Source: Crystallibacter sulfonylureivorans_A (GTDB lineage Bacteria > Actinomycetota > Actinomycetes > Actinomycetales > Micrococcaceae). From it: DNA of 64,000 nt. Where the stretch lies: the NCBI RefSeq assembly GCF_047607445.1, contig NZ_JBLKRT010000023.1, positions 7,020 to 71,019 on the forward strand, in the 5' to 3' direction. The notes under the pieces were generated by a model. That model worked only from the letters and a program-made list of their open reading frames with translations, was not told where the DNA came from and made no database searches. The stretch's first letter is position 1. Each line of letters starts with the position of its first letter. The position numbers were made by a program, and so were the translations under genes. Below, piece by piece: positions 42,142 to 50,892 of this stretch.

Positions 42142-43200
42142 ATGGCGACGCAGTACGTACGCGAATTCTTCCGTGTAGGTCCGGCGCGCCAGGACCATAT
42201 CGTGGCCACCCGCTGCGGCATCAGCGTAGGTCTGCCGCTGCTCGCCCTGTTGGCCATGGGCCGCTTTGACTTGATGATTTTCGCCGCCTTCGGCGCCTTC
42301 ACCGGCATCTATGGGCGAGGCGAGGCTCACGGAGCCAGGCTGCGGCACCAGGGTGAGTTCGGGGTGTTGATCATGCTGGTCATGTTCATGGGCGCCCTCA
42401 CTGCCATGGCCGACGCGGGACCTTGGGGGATTGTCTTCGGCACCACCGTGGTGGCTGGCCTGTGGTCGCTGGCGGTCAACTATTTCCAGCTCCGTCCAGC
42501 GGGCGTCATTTTCTTTACGTTTGGCTATGCAGCCATTGGTTCCATCTCGCTGACCGCACCGCTGTGGCAGGCCATGCTGACCGGTTTGGCAAGTGTGGTG
42601 CTGGCCATGCTGATCGGGATCAGCAGCCGGCTGGTGCCGGCCTGGCGCACCTCGATGGCAGCGCCGCCCCGGCCTCAGTTCACCCACGAACACTGGCGCG
42701 AATTCCGCGTCGAGGCCGGCGCCAACGCGCTGGCGGCCCTGACCGCCGGAACCCTCGCCACTGTGGTGGGACTGGGCCACAACTACTGGGCGATGGTGGC
42801 TGCTGTGGCGCCGATTGCGGGACCCAGCCTTGCCCAACGGGTGAAAAAGGGTGTGCACCGCATCTTGGGGACCTTTGCTGGCGTGGTGGTAGCCGGGCTG
42901 TTGCTGGCCCCGCGTCCGGAGCCCTGGGTTCTGGTCCTGATGGTGATTGTCCTGCAGTTCAGCGCGGAAATGTTCGTGCTGCGGCATTACGCGCTGGCGC
43001 TGATCTTCATCACGCCACTGGCCCTGATCATGACCGAGCTTGCCGCCCCCACCGATCCGCGGGAACTCATGGTGGACAGGGCGCTGCAGACCGCCATCGG
43101 TGCACTGGTGGGGATCAGCCTGGTGTTTCTCATGCACCAGCGGACCATTCGCGAGAAGAACCGGCGCCGCTACCAGCGACGGCGGCAGGACGGGGACTGA
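42142..43200 (+). CDS. FUSC-family inner-membrane protein (aromatic acid exporter-like)
   Basis: ATG 42142 has AAAGGTG 7 nt upstream; a GTG at 42133 is possible. The 352-residue protein has two bundles of hydrophobic helices (residues about 30-160 and 205-320), the fusaric-acid-resistance arrangement (LLALLAMGRFDLMIFAAFGAFTGIYG; GLGHNYWAMVAAVAPIAGPSLAQRVKKGVHRILGTFAGVVVAGLLL). Such proteins export aromatic acids or act as membrane-stress proteins. Substrate unknown. Confidence 0.82.
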   Translation: MATQYVREFFRVGPARQDHIVATRCGISVGLPLLALLAMGRFDLMIFAAFGAFTGIYGRGEAHGARLRHQGEFGVLIMLVMFMGALTAMADAGPWGIVFGTTVVAGLWSLAVNYFQLRPAGVIFFTFGYAAIGSISLTAPLWQAMLTGLASVVLAMLIGISSRLVPAWRTSMAAPPRPQFTHEHWREFRVEAGANALAALTAGTLATVVGLGHNYWAMVAAVAPIAGPSLAQRVKKGVHRILGTFAGVVVAGLLLAPRPEPWVLVLMVIVLQFSAEMFVLRHYALALIFITPLALIMTELAAPTDPRELMVDRALQTAIGALVGISLVFLMHQRTIREKNRRRYQRRRQDGD

Positions 43201-43247
43201 CGCGGGCGGTTCCCCTTCGGAGGAGACAGTCGGCGAGGGCTGGTTGC

Positions 43248-44021
43248 CTAGTCGGAACCGGGTCCGGCGGTGCTGCCGAGCACCAGCGGGTCCGCGCCGG
43301 GCAGGGCGCTGTTGCGCCAGGACTCCCAGCCGTCCCGAATCTCGGCCAACCGCTTGGCACCGAGACCATAGCAGCTGATCAGTACCTGGCTGCCGCCCTC
43401 GGGCCTGCCGTCCGGATGCGACGGGGTTTCGGCGACGATCAGCAGGCCGCCGCCACGGTCAGCATACGAATCAACGGTCAACCCCAGCTGGCGCTCCGAG
43501 CGGAACCACACCTTTCCGGAGATCTCCTCCCCGGTGGCAAGGGAAGCAGTGTACGTTTCACCCGCCGTCGGCAGGTTGTCCAAGCCAAGGCTGGAGAGCA
43601 GCCCGTCCGCCGGGATGGAGTCCGCGCCGAGGTAGGTGGTCTGGCGGGGGTCATTGGGGTGCCGTTCCAAGGCGAACCGCAACTGCTGCAAGAAGCTCAG
43701 CCAGCCTTCGGTGATGTCCTCCCACCATTCGTCGGACTTTCCGCCGGACTCCGGGCCGCGCTGAAGGGTGAGCCGCACGCCGTCGCCTACTGGCTCCAGG
43801 ACGAAGGCATCGCTATCGCCCATGGTGAGCCGTTTGTGGTCTTCCGCTTCGGTTGCGTCGCTGAAGTAGATCTCGCGGATCTCCTCGTCCAGTCCGGTCA
43901 TGTCCCAGCCGTGCCACTGCGCGATGCGTCTGGGCTCGCGCAGCATGGTCCATACCTGGCGGGCATCCGCGTTGATGTGGACGCTGAGTGAACCGGGTTC
44001 TGTTGCTCCGCTCTCCGTCAT
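43248..44021 (-). CDS. SRPBCC-domain protein (AHSA1/polyketide cyclase type)
   Basis: The 257-residue protein starts at ATG 44021. Its N-terminal half has the START/SRPBCC pattern (SVHINADARQVWTMLREPRRIAQWHGWD..., DEWWEDITEGWLSFLQQLRFALERH), and the second half repeats related structure (ETYTASLATGEEISGKVWFRSERQLGLTVDSY, DGWESWRNSAL). Such proteins bind hydrophobic ligands or assist polyketide-type cyclisation, or act as ligand-responsive partners. No biosynthetic genes are adjacent. Function unknown. Confidence 0.75.
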   Translation of the reverse strand: MTESGATEPGSLSVHINADARQVWTMLREPRRIAQWHGWDMTGLDEEIREIYFSDATEAEDHKRLTMGDSDAFVLEPVGDGVRLTLQRGPESGGKSDEWWEDITEGWLSFLQQLRFALERHPNDPRQTTYLGADSIPADGLLSSLGLDNLPTAGETYTASLATGEEISGKVWFRSERQLGLTVDSYADRGGGLLIVAETPSHPDGRPEGGSQVLISCYGLGAKRLAEIRDGWESWRNSALPGADPLVLGSTAGPGSD

Positions 44022-44074
44022 GCGGCCGACTCTACTCCCGGGCCGCAGTGACTGACCAGAGTCCCGGCCGGGGC

Positions 44075-44983
44075 TTAGGCGTTCCGCTGCTGGAGGTCCA
44101 GGGCGCGGATGGCCACCAACTCGTTGCTGATCCGGCGGTCGAGTTCCACCGGTTCCAAGGTCTCCGACCCGCCGTGCGTGCGCAGGTACAACAGCGCGGT
44201 CAGCCGCAGTTCGCGCCACTCCCGCTCAGCCGTGCGGTCGGCGGCAGCCATCGCCCGGTGGATTTCCTTGTCATAGAGGTTCGGTTCGTTCAGCTGGCGC
44301 TGCCGGACCTCTGCGTTGATCTTCGCCCGGAAGGGATCCTCGTCGGCGTCGTCCGGTGCGCGCAGCGCCTCGGCCAACTGCAGGGCTTCCGCGCTGTCCT
44401 CTTCGGTGCCAGATTCGCGCAAGATGTAGGCGGCCATGGCCAGCGAAGACTCGATCCATTTCCACCGGCCGAAGTTGCCGTCGAAGGGCTGGTCGATGAT
44501 CAGCCGGCACACCGTCAGCGCGCGTTCGCGGTCGTCCAGTTCCACCAGCAGGGTGTGCGCGAGGTCCCGCACGTCCTGCAGATGGCTGCCGGCCTTGGTG
44601 TTCAGGCCGCGACTGAGGCGGGCGGCCAGCCGCTGCACGCCGGCGTGGCGGCCGTGCGCCCGGGCCACATGCACCACCACGGCTTCCGGGGTGCCTTCTT
44701 CCGCGGGAATCAGCTCCAGGTCGTCCTGCGCCAGCGCGCCAGGCAGCTGGGCAGGTCGGCGTGAGGAAGCAATGCGGATGCGCGATCCGTGGGCAATACG
44801 CACGCGGCTGCCGTCTTCGAGCGTGGCCACCACCACTGCCGGAGTGCCGAAATCATCGGGTACGACGGCGGTGTCCGCCACGGGCGCGGAGTGCTCACCG
44901 GAGCGCGTCAGGAACCGGGCGCCGGCGCCTACGCTTTCAGCTTTGACATGGTGGATGAATGTCTCGGCCTGTTGTTCCGTCAT
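44075..44983 (-). CDS. Hypothetical protein, mostly helical
   Basis: The 302-residue protein starts at ATG 44983 with AAGGAT 7 nt upstream. After a beta-rich N-terminus the rest is helical with charged repeats (VQRLAARLSRGLNTKAGSHLQDVRDLAHTLLVELDDRERALTVCRLII), like tetratricopeptide-type helices. It is not recognised. Length and codon usage support a real gene. Confidence 0.65.
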   Translation of the reverse strand: MTEQQAETFIHHVKAESVGAGARFLTRSGEHSAPVADTAVVPDDFGTPAVVVATLEDGSRVRIAHGSRIRIASSRRPAQLPGALAQDDLELIPAEEGTPEAVVVHVARAHGRHAGVQRLAARLSRGLNTKAGSHLQDVRDLAHTLLVELDDRERALTVCRLIIDQPFDGNFGRWKWIESSLAMAAYILRESGTEEDSAEALQLAEALRAPDDADEDPFRAKINAEVRQRQLNEPNLYDKEIHRAMAAADRTAEREWRELRLTALLYLRTHGGSETLEPVELDRRISNELVAIRALDLQQRNA

Positions 44984-45835
44984 GGGTAAATCCTTAGTCA
45001 CGCTCGCGATCCTCAGAACAGTATATGAAATCGTTACCTTTCGGGCGGGAGGCCCGCGGAGGAGTCCATCGCGCCGTCGTGATGAAACGATAGATCGTGA
45101 GCGGGGTCTCACTGACGAGCGCGGAGCGCCGGACGCCGGGCGCCCGGGTCGGGGGCAGTCACCGGCTCGCCAGCAGCGCCAGTCAGCGGTGGGCCCGCCA
45201 GCAGCCGAGTCGCCAGCGCACGCCTGCTGCGGGCCCGCCTGCAGCTACCCGTCAGTAAGGGGTCCAATAAGTCGGCAGTCGCCAGTCGCCAGTCGGGTGC
45301 CAGAGGCCTTGGTAGTACAGGAGCCTCTGTGAGAGTGAAGAGTTGCTGACCACGAGCGGCCACGGCCGGTTGAGCGCGCGTCGGAGGATGCACGTACAGG
45401 ATGCGCCACATTGCCTCTCGTTTGGTAAGCAAAACTGGCGCTGCTCCGATCCCGTGGACCGGGCCGCAGGGATCCTGCGCGGTCACGCATCAGAGACTCT
45501 GATCAATCACCAGTGAATGTGGCGCATCCTGAACACACGACACGCGGGGCCGACCGCGCCAGGCACCAGCGGGGGCGAGCCGCGCACATCATCAGCGGGG
45601 GCCGGCTGTACACGCCAACAGTCGCGCCCCAGGCCGCGGCGGATTTGCGCGCGCCTGCCCCGGACGATAGTGCTGGCCAAAATTGACCAGGATCCGGAGC
45701 AGAAACGCGGACCGAACGTGACCGCGATGCTCGATAGCATCGAGATATCGAAAAACTCCCGGGACTGCATCTTCGCTAGGCGTTCGGGGAGCACCAACGC
45801 ACAGCCCCTACGTTCTGTGAAAGTTGATCCCTGCC
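44984..45835. other. Gap of about 850 bp without a supported gene
   Basis: Between the helical protein and the small gene at 45836 the region holds CAGTCGCCAGT-type repeats near 45170-45300, the inverted-repeat element at 45397-45531, and CGATGCT-CGAT-AGCATCG at 45725-45742. Several short frames are open on both strands but have no ribosome binding sites and atypical composition, so none is called. It resembles a decayed or inserted non-coding segment. Confidence 0.5.
45397..45531. repeat. 16-bp perfect inverted repeats 103 bp apart
   Basis: CAGGATGCGCCACATT (45397-45412) and its exact reverse complement (45516-45531) flank a 103-bp stretch that also contains the palindrome ATCAGAGACTCTGAT at 45489-45503. 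Both arms read ATGTGGCGCATCCTG outward. A miniature inverted-repeat element is possible; no target duplication was seen. Confidence 0.55.
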
Positions 45836-46087
45836 ATGAGCATCATCCTTGCCCCTGAGGCCCGCACCGGCCATGTGCCGACGCACGTGCCCGTTCATTC
45901 CGAACAGTTCCGCCGCGAGAGCCGCCTGACCATTCTGCTGCGCCTCGCGGGCATGATCCTGACGGATCTCGCCAACCGGCGCAGCCAGCGGCCGGTCACA
46001 CTGAAGCGGCTGCGGTGCCAGGACGAGCATCAAGAGCAGTCCCGGGACTTGGCCGCCCAGATGTATACGTGGACGCTGCCCAGATAG
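45836..46087 (+). CDS. Small basic hypothetical protein
   Basis: From ATG 45836 the protein has 83 residues, rich in Arg (RRESRLTILLRLAGMILTDLANRRSQRPVTLKRLRCQ). The ribosome binding site is weak. A possible TTG start at 45824 extends it by four residues. Not recognised, and the gene is uncertain. Confidence 0.4.
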   Translation: MSIILAPEARTGHVPTHVPVHSEQFRRESRLTILLRLAGMILTDLANRRSQRPVTLKRLRCQDEHQEQSRDLAAQMYTWTLPR

Positions 46088-46197
46088 GACGACGCCGGAT
46101 CAACACCGTTGGTCTCGGCCGGCTTCGCTCGTGCCCGGTCAATGCACGGCGCAGGTTAGGTAGCGGTGTGCGGGACAGCGTGTTGTTGGACCGGCGG

Positions 46198-46737
46198 TCA
46201 GCGGCACCATCCCGCATGGGCCAGCGCCTGGCGCAAGAGATTGCCGCGGCCGCCGACGAACTCCGACTGGACCGCCGGACTGAGGGCATCCTCCGGAGTC
46301 ATCCAGCTCAGCTCCAGTGCATCCTGGCGGGGATTGCATTCGCCGGTGACCGGGATGACGTAGGCCAACGCCACGGCGTGCTGCCGGTCATCGGTCAGCC
46401 CAGTCTCGGACGGCGACGGGAAGTACTCCGCCACCGTAAACGGCACCGGGCTGGCCGGCAGTTGCGGAAAGGCCAGCGGCCCGAGGTCCTTTTCCAAGTG
46501 GCGCAGCAGTGCAGCGCGGACCGTTTCGCGGTACATTACTCGTCCGGAAACGAAGGTCCGCACCATCTCGCCTTCATCGGAGGCCTGCAGCAGCAGGCCG
46601 ATCTCCGTCACGTATCCCAGCGAATCCAGCCGAACCGGCACCGCTTCCACGTAGAGCATGGGCAGACGTTGCCGGGCCTCGTGCAAATCCTCGTTGGAAA
46701 GCCAGCCGGGATACGGGTCGGGGGTGCGTACGCTCAT
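46198..46737 (-). CDS. NUDIX-like DUF4916 protein
   Basis: The 179-residue protein has the DUF4916 / NUDIX-like arrangement: WLSNEDLHEARQRLPMLYVEAVPVRLDSLGYV, RTFVSGRVMYRETVRAALLRHLEKDLG in place of the classical NUDIX box, and TVAEYFPS...HAVALAYVIPVTGE. The canonical GX5EX7REUXEEXGU signature is replaced by the divergent form typical of DUF4916, so hydrolase activity is uncertain. Confidence 0.8.
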   Translation of the reverse strand: MSVRTPDPYPGWLSNEDLHEARQRLPMLYVEAVPVRLDSLGYVTEIGLLLQASDEGEMVRTFVSGRVMYRETVRAALLRHLEKDLGPLAFPQLPASPVPFTVAEYFPSPSETGLTDDRQHAVALAYVIPVTGECNPRQDALELSWMTPEDALSPAVQSEFVGGRGNLLRQALAHAGWCR

Positions 46738-46963
46738 GTACTTGTTCTACAGCACGGCTGCGATGCCAGTCACGCCAGCCGCCCGGAACGGCGCGTCCGG
46801 CCCGTTGTACCATGTGCACAAGGCGGGGCGGTCAGCCCGTGGCTGCCGAGGGCGTTGCAGCCAGGGCCCACCACGGAAGCACGACCCTCCGGCCCCACGC
46901 CGGTCCCCGCAGCCCTGGCGCCCCGGTCGCCACCTCCAACGTGACAGCCCGGCCCCGCGCGAG

Positions 46964-47803
46964 TCAGTCGGCGTCTGCGGATCCGGCTGGCGCGTCTGGC
47001 CGCACCGTGAAACGCAGCTGCCTTGCAGCGGCTTGCCCTGCGCCCGGCTCCACAGCGGCCAGCGCACCGGCCTGCCCTGCGCCCGGCTCCACCGCGGCCA
47101 GCTCCGCACCCACCGGCCTTGAAGCTGACAGCTCCGCACCGTCCGGATGCTCCACCAGCAGGCTCTCCCCGACAGCTTCCTCCGCGGGGGAGCAGGCGAT
47201 CCCCGCCGCGGTGAGGCGGTCCCGCAGGGCGGTCAGGTCGTCGTCGTACTCAAAGGTCAGTTCCAAATGATCCGTTGCGCCGTGCCGCACACCGACCAGC
47301 CCGCCGTTCTTTGCCGCGAAGTCCGCCCATTCACCGGCCTCGCCGAACCGGGGGTGCGCGCCGATCCCGCGGAGGGTGGCATCAGCGCCCGGGACATCCG
47401 GCGTCACCCAGGCGGGCATCACGGCCAGCGCAGGGTCCGGCTGGTCGGGCCCGGGGTGGTGGCCGAAAAACGGCGACGCAGGTTCGGCCAGGAAGCTGAA
47501 GCCCGACGGCGCCGTGACCCTGGCGGCGCGGCCGTGGTCCGCGTTCTCGATCGCCACCTGGGTGCCGTCGGCTGCGGTGCGGCGGGCAAATTCGTCCAGA
47601 TCCCGGACCTCGAAGCCCAGCTGCACGCGGCCATCAGCGCGATCACCGGCAACGACCCGGTGCAGCCCCACCCGGCCTGAGGCGGCATCAAATTCCAGCC
47701 AGTCCCCGTCGTGGTCGGCCGCGCAGACCAAGCCGGCCGCGGTCAGCAGCTTCCGCCACGGCTCGATCCGGGACGTGAACACAACGGGGCGCACGCGCAG
47801 CAC
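46964..47803 (-). CDS. VOC (glyoxalase-like) protein with two tandem domains
   Basis: GTG 47803 has AAGGAGAC 4 nt upstream. The 279-residue protein has two VOC-like modules (VLRVRPVVFTSRIEPWRKLLTAAGL...; VRHGATDHLELTFEYDDDLTALRDRLTAAGI). VOC proteins bind metals and catalyse glyoxalase, dioxygenase or resistance reactions. The C-terminus carries a 13-residue tandem repeat (AAVEPGAGQAGAL, partly doubled) that reflects a 39-bp DNA repeat starting at 47032. Function unknown. Confidence 0.75.
   Translation of the reverse strand: MLRVRPVVFTSRIEPWRKLLTAAGLVCAADHDGDWLEFDAASGRVGLHRVVAGDRADGRVQLGFEVRDLDEFARRTAADGTQVAIENADHGRAARVTAPSGFSFLAEPASPFFGHHPGPDQPDPALAVMPAWVTPDVPGADATLRGIGAHPRFGEAGEWADFAAKNGGLVGVRHGATDHLELTFEYDDDLTALRDRLTAAGIACSPAEEAVGESLLVEHPDGAELSASRPVGAELAAVEPGAGQAGALAAVEPGAGQAAARQLRFTVRPDAPAGSADAD
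47032..47101. repeat. 39-bp tandem duplication inside the VOC gene
   Basis: C.TGCCCTGCGCCCGGCTCCAC starts at 47032 and 47071, in frame with the C-terminal part of the VOC gene and encoding AAVEPGAGQA twice. Confidence 0.75.
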
Positions 47804-47882
47804 GGCAGTCTCCTTCAGGTCAGCAACCAAGATACTTCCGAAACTACTAGACGGCGCGGCCCCCCCGTGCTGGCATAAGGGC

Positions 47883-48476
47883 ATGCCTGCGGAACTTCCC
47901 GAATTGCTGTTGCCCGATGCCCCCGCCTGGCGGGTCTGGCTGGAAGAACATCATGCCGCGTCGGCCGGCGTCTGGCTCATCCTGCACAAGAAGGGCGGCT
48001 CGGTGACCGAACTGGACTACGCCGGTGCCCTCGAAGAGGCCCTGTGCTTCGGCTGGATCGACGGCCAGGCACGACGCCGTGACGCCGAAAGCGTTTTCCA
48101 GCGGTTCACTCCGCGCGGCAAGCGCAGCATCTGGTCGCAGCGCAACGTCGCCTATATCGAAAGGTTGGAGCAGGCAGGCAAGATGCACGACGCCGGCCGG
48201 GCGGCGGTGGCCGCAGCGCAGGCCGATGGCCGCTGGGACAAGGCCTACGCGGGACCGGCCACGGCCCAGGTTCCCCCGGATCTGGCCGCGGCGATCGCCG
48301 CCGTCCCGGAGGCTCAGGCGATGTTCGACGTGCTGACTTCGCAGAACCGCTTTGCCCTGATTCACCGGCTGGGCCAGCTGAAGACCGACGCCGCCCGGCA
48401 GCGCCGAATCGCCGACTTCGTGGAGATGCTGGCCCGGCACGAAACGCCGTACCCGCAGCAAAAGCGGCCGTCCTAG
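47883..48476 (+). CDS. YdeI/OmpD-associated family protein
   Basis: The 197-residue protein has the YdeI (PF13376-type) pattern: FPELLLPDAPAWRVWLEEHHAASAGVWLILHKKG, then YAGALEEALCFGWIDGQARRRDAESVFQRFTPRGKRSIWSQRNVAYIERLEQAG, and a helical C-terminal part ending QKRPS. E. coli YdeI is associated with stress and peptide resistance; the biochemical role is unknown. Confidence 0.87.
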   Translation: MPAELPELLLPDAPAWRVWLEEHHAASAGVWLILHKKGGSVTELDYAGALEEALCFGWIDGQARRRDAESVFQRFTPRGKRSIWSQRNVAYIERLEQAGKMHDAGRAAVAAAQADGRWDKAYAGPATAQVPPDLAAAIAAVPEAQAMFDVLTSQNRFALIHRLGQLKTDAARQRRIADFVEMLARHETPYPQQKRPS

Positions 48477-48543
48477 CCACTGGGCCGGATTCGGTCGGCG
48501 GGCAGGCTGCTGTCGGGTTCGGTCGGCCAACCTTTCCGCCGCT

Positions 48544-49704
48544 TCAGCCGGCCAGCGTGGCGGCTGCCTCCAAGGTCATCCACGCCTGCAATTGCGTGGA
48601 AAGTTCGACACCGGTGTCCGGCTGCGGCTTCCCAGCCGCGGACGCCGCGGGGTCTGAAGGGAAAACCAGGACTTCCCAGCTGCGGTGGTTCTCGATGGCC
48701 CGTCCGGCCCAGAAGCCTGCCGCGGTGTCCGCGACCATCCGCGCGGCCAGTTCGCGCACGTCGCCGGGCAGCTGGTCGGACCGGGCCGCCAGGGCCAGGT
48801 AGCGGGCCAAGATCCCGGTGAAGAGCCCGCCGTCGCCGGCCCCGTGGGTGCGCAGGACCAGTTTCCGGCCCTCTTCCTCGGTGACTTCGGGCTGCTGCAG
48901 CAGGCCGGCCGCGATCCCGTGCACCAGCTCGGCCGCGCGCTGCAGATCGGCGTCCCGGCCCACTGCCAGCAGTGCCGCCAGCACTGGTCCTTGGTTGTAG
49001 GTATAAATGTCCGGAACAAGTACGGGCTTCCCGCTGACGATGCGCACGCCGTCCAGATACAGCCGGCGTTCCGGTTCGTACAGCTCGGCATCCAGCCAAT
49101 CCAGCAGCCGAGCGGCCTGGCCGGTATCGCCGGAACGGGCCAAATAGAGCGCGGCTGGAGCCGTGGCCGGGGTGTTCTTGAAGTCCCGGTCGGTGCTCCA
49201 GAACAACCCGCCGCCCAGGTCCGGCGTGTGGGCCAATTCCAGCTGGGCCAGCAGCCGGCGGGCCGCGGCCCGGTTCCGGAAGCGCGGTTTGTCCGCGTCT
49301 GCGGCCAAGCCGTCCAACCGCTGGCTGGCCAGCGCCAGCCAGGCCATGTCGTCGAAGTAGGAGTTGGTGAAGCGGAAGCCATTGCGCCAGCGGACGGTGC
49401 GCAGCAGCCGGGCAGCCAGGCGTCCCGCACTGGGGCCGCTGCCGCCGTCGTAATGCTGTTCCCGGCGCAGCTCCCGCCAGCCGGCATCCACCAGGCAGTC
49501 CAGAAAATGCGCCTGCCACCAGTAGTGCCACGGCCCGGTCCAGCCGGGCGAGGGCCGGCGGACGGCACCCAGCAGGGTGTACGGCAGCCCCAGCAAGCGG
49601 TGGCCGAAATGGCGGACGACGGCGATCGCTGCCTCGTCCGCGCGGCCTGCCGCCAGCGTGGGGTTGGGCGTGCGGAAGGCTCCGCCGCCGGGCAGGGTCG
49701 GCAT
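48544..49704 (-). CDS. Glycoside hydrolase family 76-like protein
   Basis: The 386-residue protein starts at ATG 49704. The GH76 active-site Asp pair is in NSYFDDMAWLALA, and other typical segments are WHYWWQAHFLDCLVDAG, DIYTYNQGPVLAALLAVG and GDGGLFTGILARYLALAA. GH76 enzymes are mainly alpha-1,6-mannanases that act on mannan. No signal peptide is evident, unlike secreted family members, so an intracellular or cell-associated oligosaccharide role is possible. Confidence 0.85.
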   Translation of the reverse strand: MPTLPGGGAFRTPNPTLAAGRADEAAIAVVRHFGHRLLGLPYTLLGAVRRPSPGWTGPWHYWWQAHFLDCLVDAGWRELRREQHYDGGSGPSAGRLAARLLRTVRWRNGFRFTNSYFDDMAWLALASQRLDGLAADADKPRFRNRAAARRLLAQLELAHTPDLGGGLFWSTDRDFKNTPATAPAALYLARSGDTGQAARLLDWLDAELYEPERRLYLDGVRIVSGKPVLVPDIYTYNQGPVLAALLAVGRDADLQRAAELVHGIAAGLLQQPEVTEEEGRKLVLRTHGAGDGGLFTGILARYLALAARSDQLPGDVRELAARMVADTAAGFWAGRAIENHRSWEVLVFPSDPAASAAGKPQPDTGVELSTQLQAWMTLEAAATLAG

Positions 49705-49868
49705 GGGACCTAGCCTAACGGCCGAAGAACGGTGGGGCAGGCCGGGCCTTTTTGTCCGAGGGCCCCGCCGATGACCGTGGTGTGCGCGGCGCCACACTAG
49801 GCTGAGGTGTGCGGTGCCGCCGTTGCAGGCGGTGAAGACGAACATGTTCAGGGAATGAGGAGGATTCA

Positions 49869-50645
49869 GTGAAGGCTTCCGGAGCTGTAGCTCTGATTAC
49901 CGGCGGCGCATCGGGGCTGGGCGCTGCGACGGCCCGACGGCTGCATGCTGCCGGCGCGTCGGTGGTGCTGGTGGATCTGCCCGGTTCGAAGGGCGAGGAG
50001 TTCGCCGCAGAGCTGGGGGAGCGGGCCGTGTTTACGCCCGCCGACGTGACCGCCGAGGACCAGGTGCAGGCAGCGGTGGACCGGGCGACGGCGCTAGGGC
50101 CGCTGCGCATCCTGGTGAACTGCGCCGGCGTCGGCACTCCGGGGAAGGTGCTGGGGCGCGACGGCGTGCTGCCGCTGGAAGCGTTCAGCAAGGTGGTCCA
50201 GATTAATCTCATCGGCACGTTCAACGTGATCCGGCTGGCGGCCGCCGCGATGGCAGCCACTGAACCGGTGGAAACCGAGCTCGGCGGGCCGGAGCGGGGA
50301 GTCATCATCAACACGGCCTCGGTAGCGGCCTTCGACGGCCAGATTGGTCAGCCGGCCTACGCAGCTTCCAAGGGCGGGGTGGCGGCAATGACGCTGCCGC
50401 TGGCCCGGGAACTGGCGCGCTCGCTGGTCCGCGTGGTCACCATTGCACCCGGTATCTTCGAGACACCGATGATGGCCGGGCTGCCGCGGCAGGCGCAGGA
50501 ATCGCTGGGCCATCAGGTGCCGCACCCGTCCCGGCTGGGCCGGCCCGCGGAATACGCTGAACTTGCCGCGCATATCGTGGCCAACAGCATGCTCAACGGC
50601 GAGACCATCCGGCTGGACGGTGCAATCCGGATGGCGCCGAAGTAA
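49869..50645 (+). CDS. SDR oxidoreductase (17-beta-HSD10 / 3-hydroxyacyl-CoA dehydrogenase type)
   Basis: The 258-residue protein starts at GTG 49869. The SDR motifs are TGGASGLGAATARRL, NCAGVG, the Ser in NTASVAAFDG and YAASKGG. The long loop ETELGGPERGVIINTAS resembles type-2 3-hydroxyacyl-CoA dehydrogenases (fatty-acid or isoleucine oxidation). No other beta-oxidation genes are adjacent. Confidence 0.87.
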   Translation: MKASGAVALITGGASGLGAATARRLHAAGASVVLVDLPGSKGEEFAAELGERAVFTPADVTAEDQVQAAVDRATALGPLRILVNCAGVGTPGKVLGRDGVLPLEAFSKVVQINLIGTFNVIRLAAAAMAATEPVETELGGPERGVIINTASVAAFDGQIGQPAYAASKGGVAAMTLPLARELARSLVRVVTIAPGIFETPMMAGLPRQAQESLGHQVPHPSRLGRPAEYAELAAHIVANSMLNGETIRLDGAIRMAPK

Positions 50646-50663
50646 GCCGGACAGGACCGGGGC

Positions 50664-50766
50664 GGCAGGCCCAAAGGGCCAAAATGAGCGGGCCACCTCA
50701 GCCAGCTGGATTGGGAGGAGGCAGAGCCCAAAGGGCCAAACGAGGCGGGCCGCCCTCAGCCAGCGG
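50664..50766. repeat. Imperfect direct repeat, 56 bp apart
   Basis: GGCAGxGCCCAAAGGGCCAAA..GCGGGCC..CCTCAGCCAGC occurs from 50664 and from 50720. It fills the 247-bp gap between the SDR and ppc genes. Confidence 0.7.
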
Positions 50767-50892
50767 GGCCGGAAGGCGACATACCCGGCCGGATAGCCGC
50801 CGTCGTACGCTGGAGGGGATGCCGCGCCACGCTGCGGAATCCGCCGTGCCGGCACCCCGGCAGCCCCTGTAGGACGCGAAAGGACCTGGCTC

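Noticed and set aside
45397..45858. Two divergent frames that both begin ATG-TGG-CGC-ATC-CTG
   Set aside because: The identical start is explained by the 16-bp inverted repeat. There is no ribosome binding site, and the composition after the start is not protein-like.
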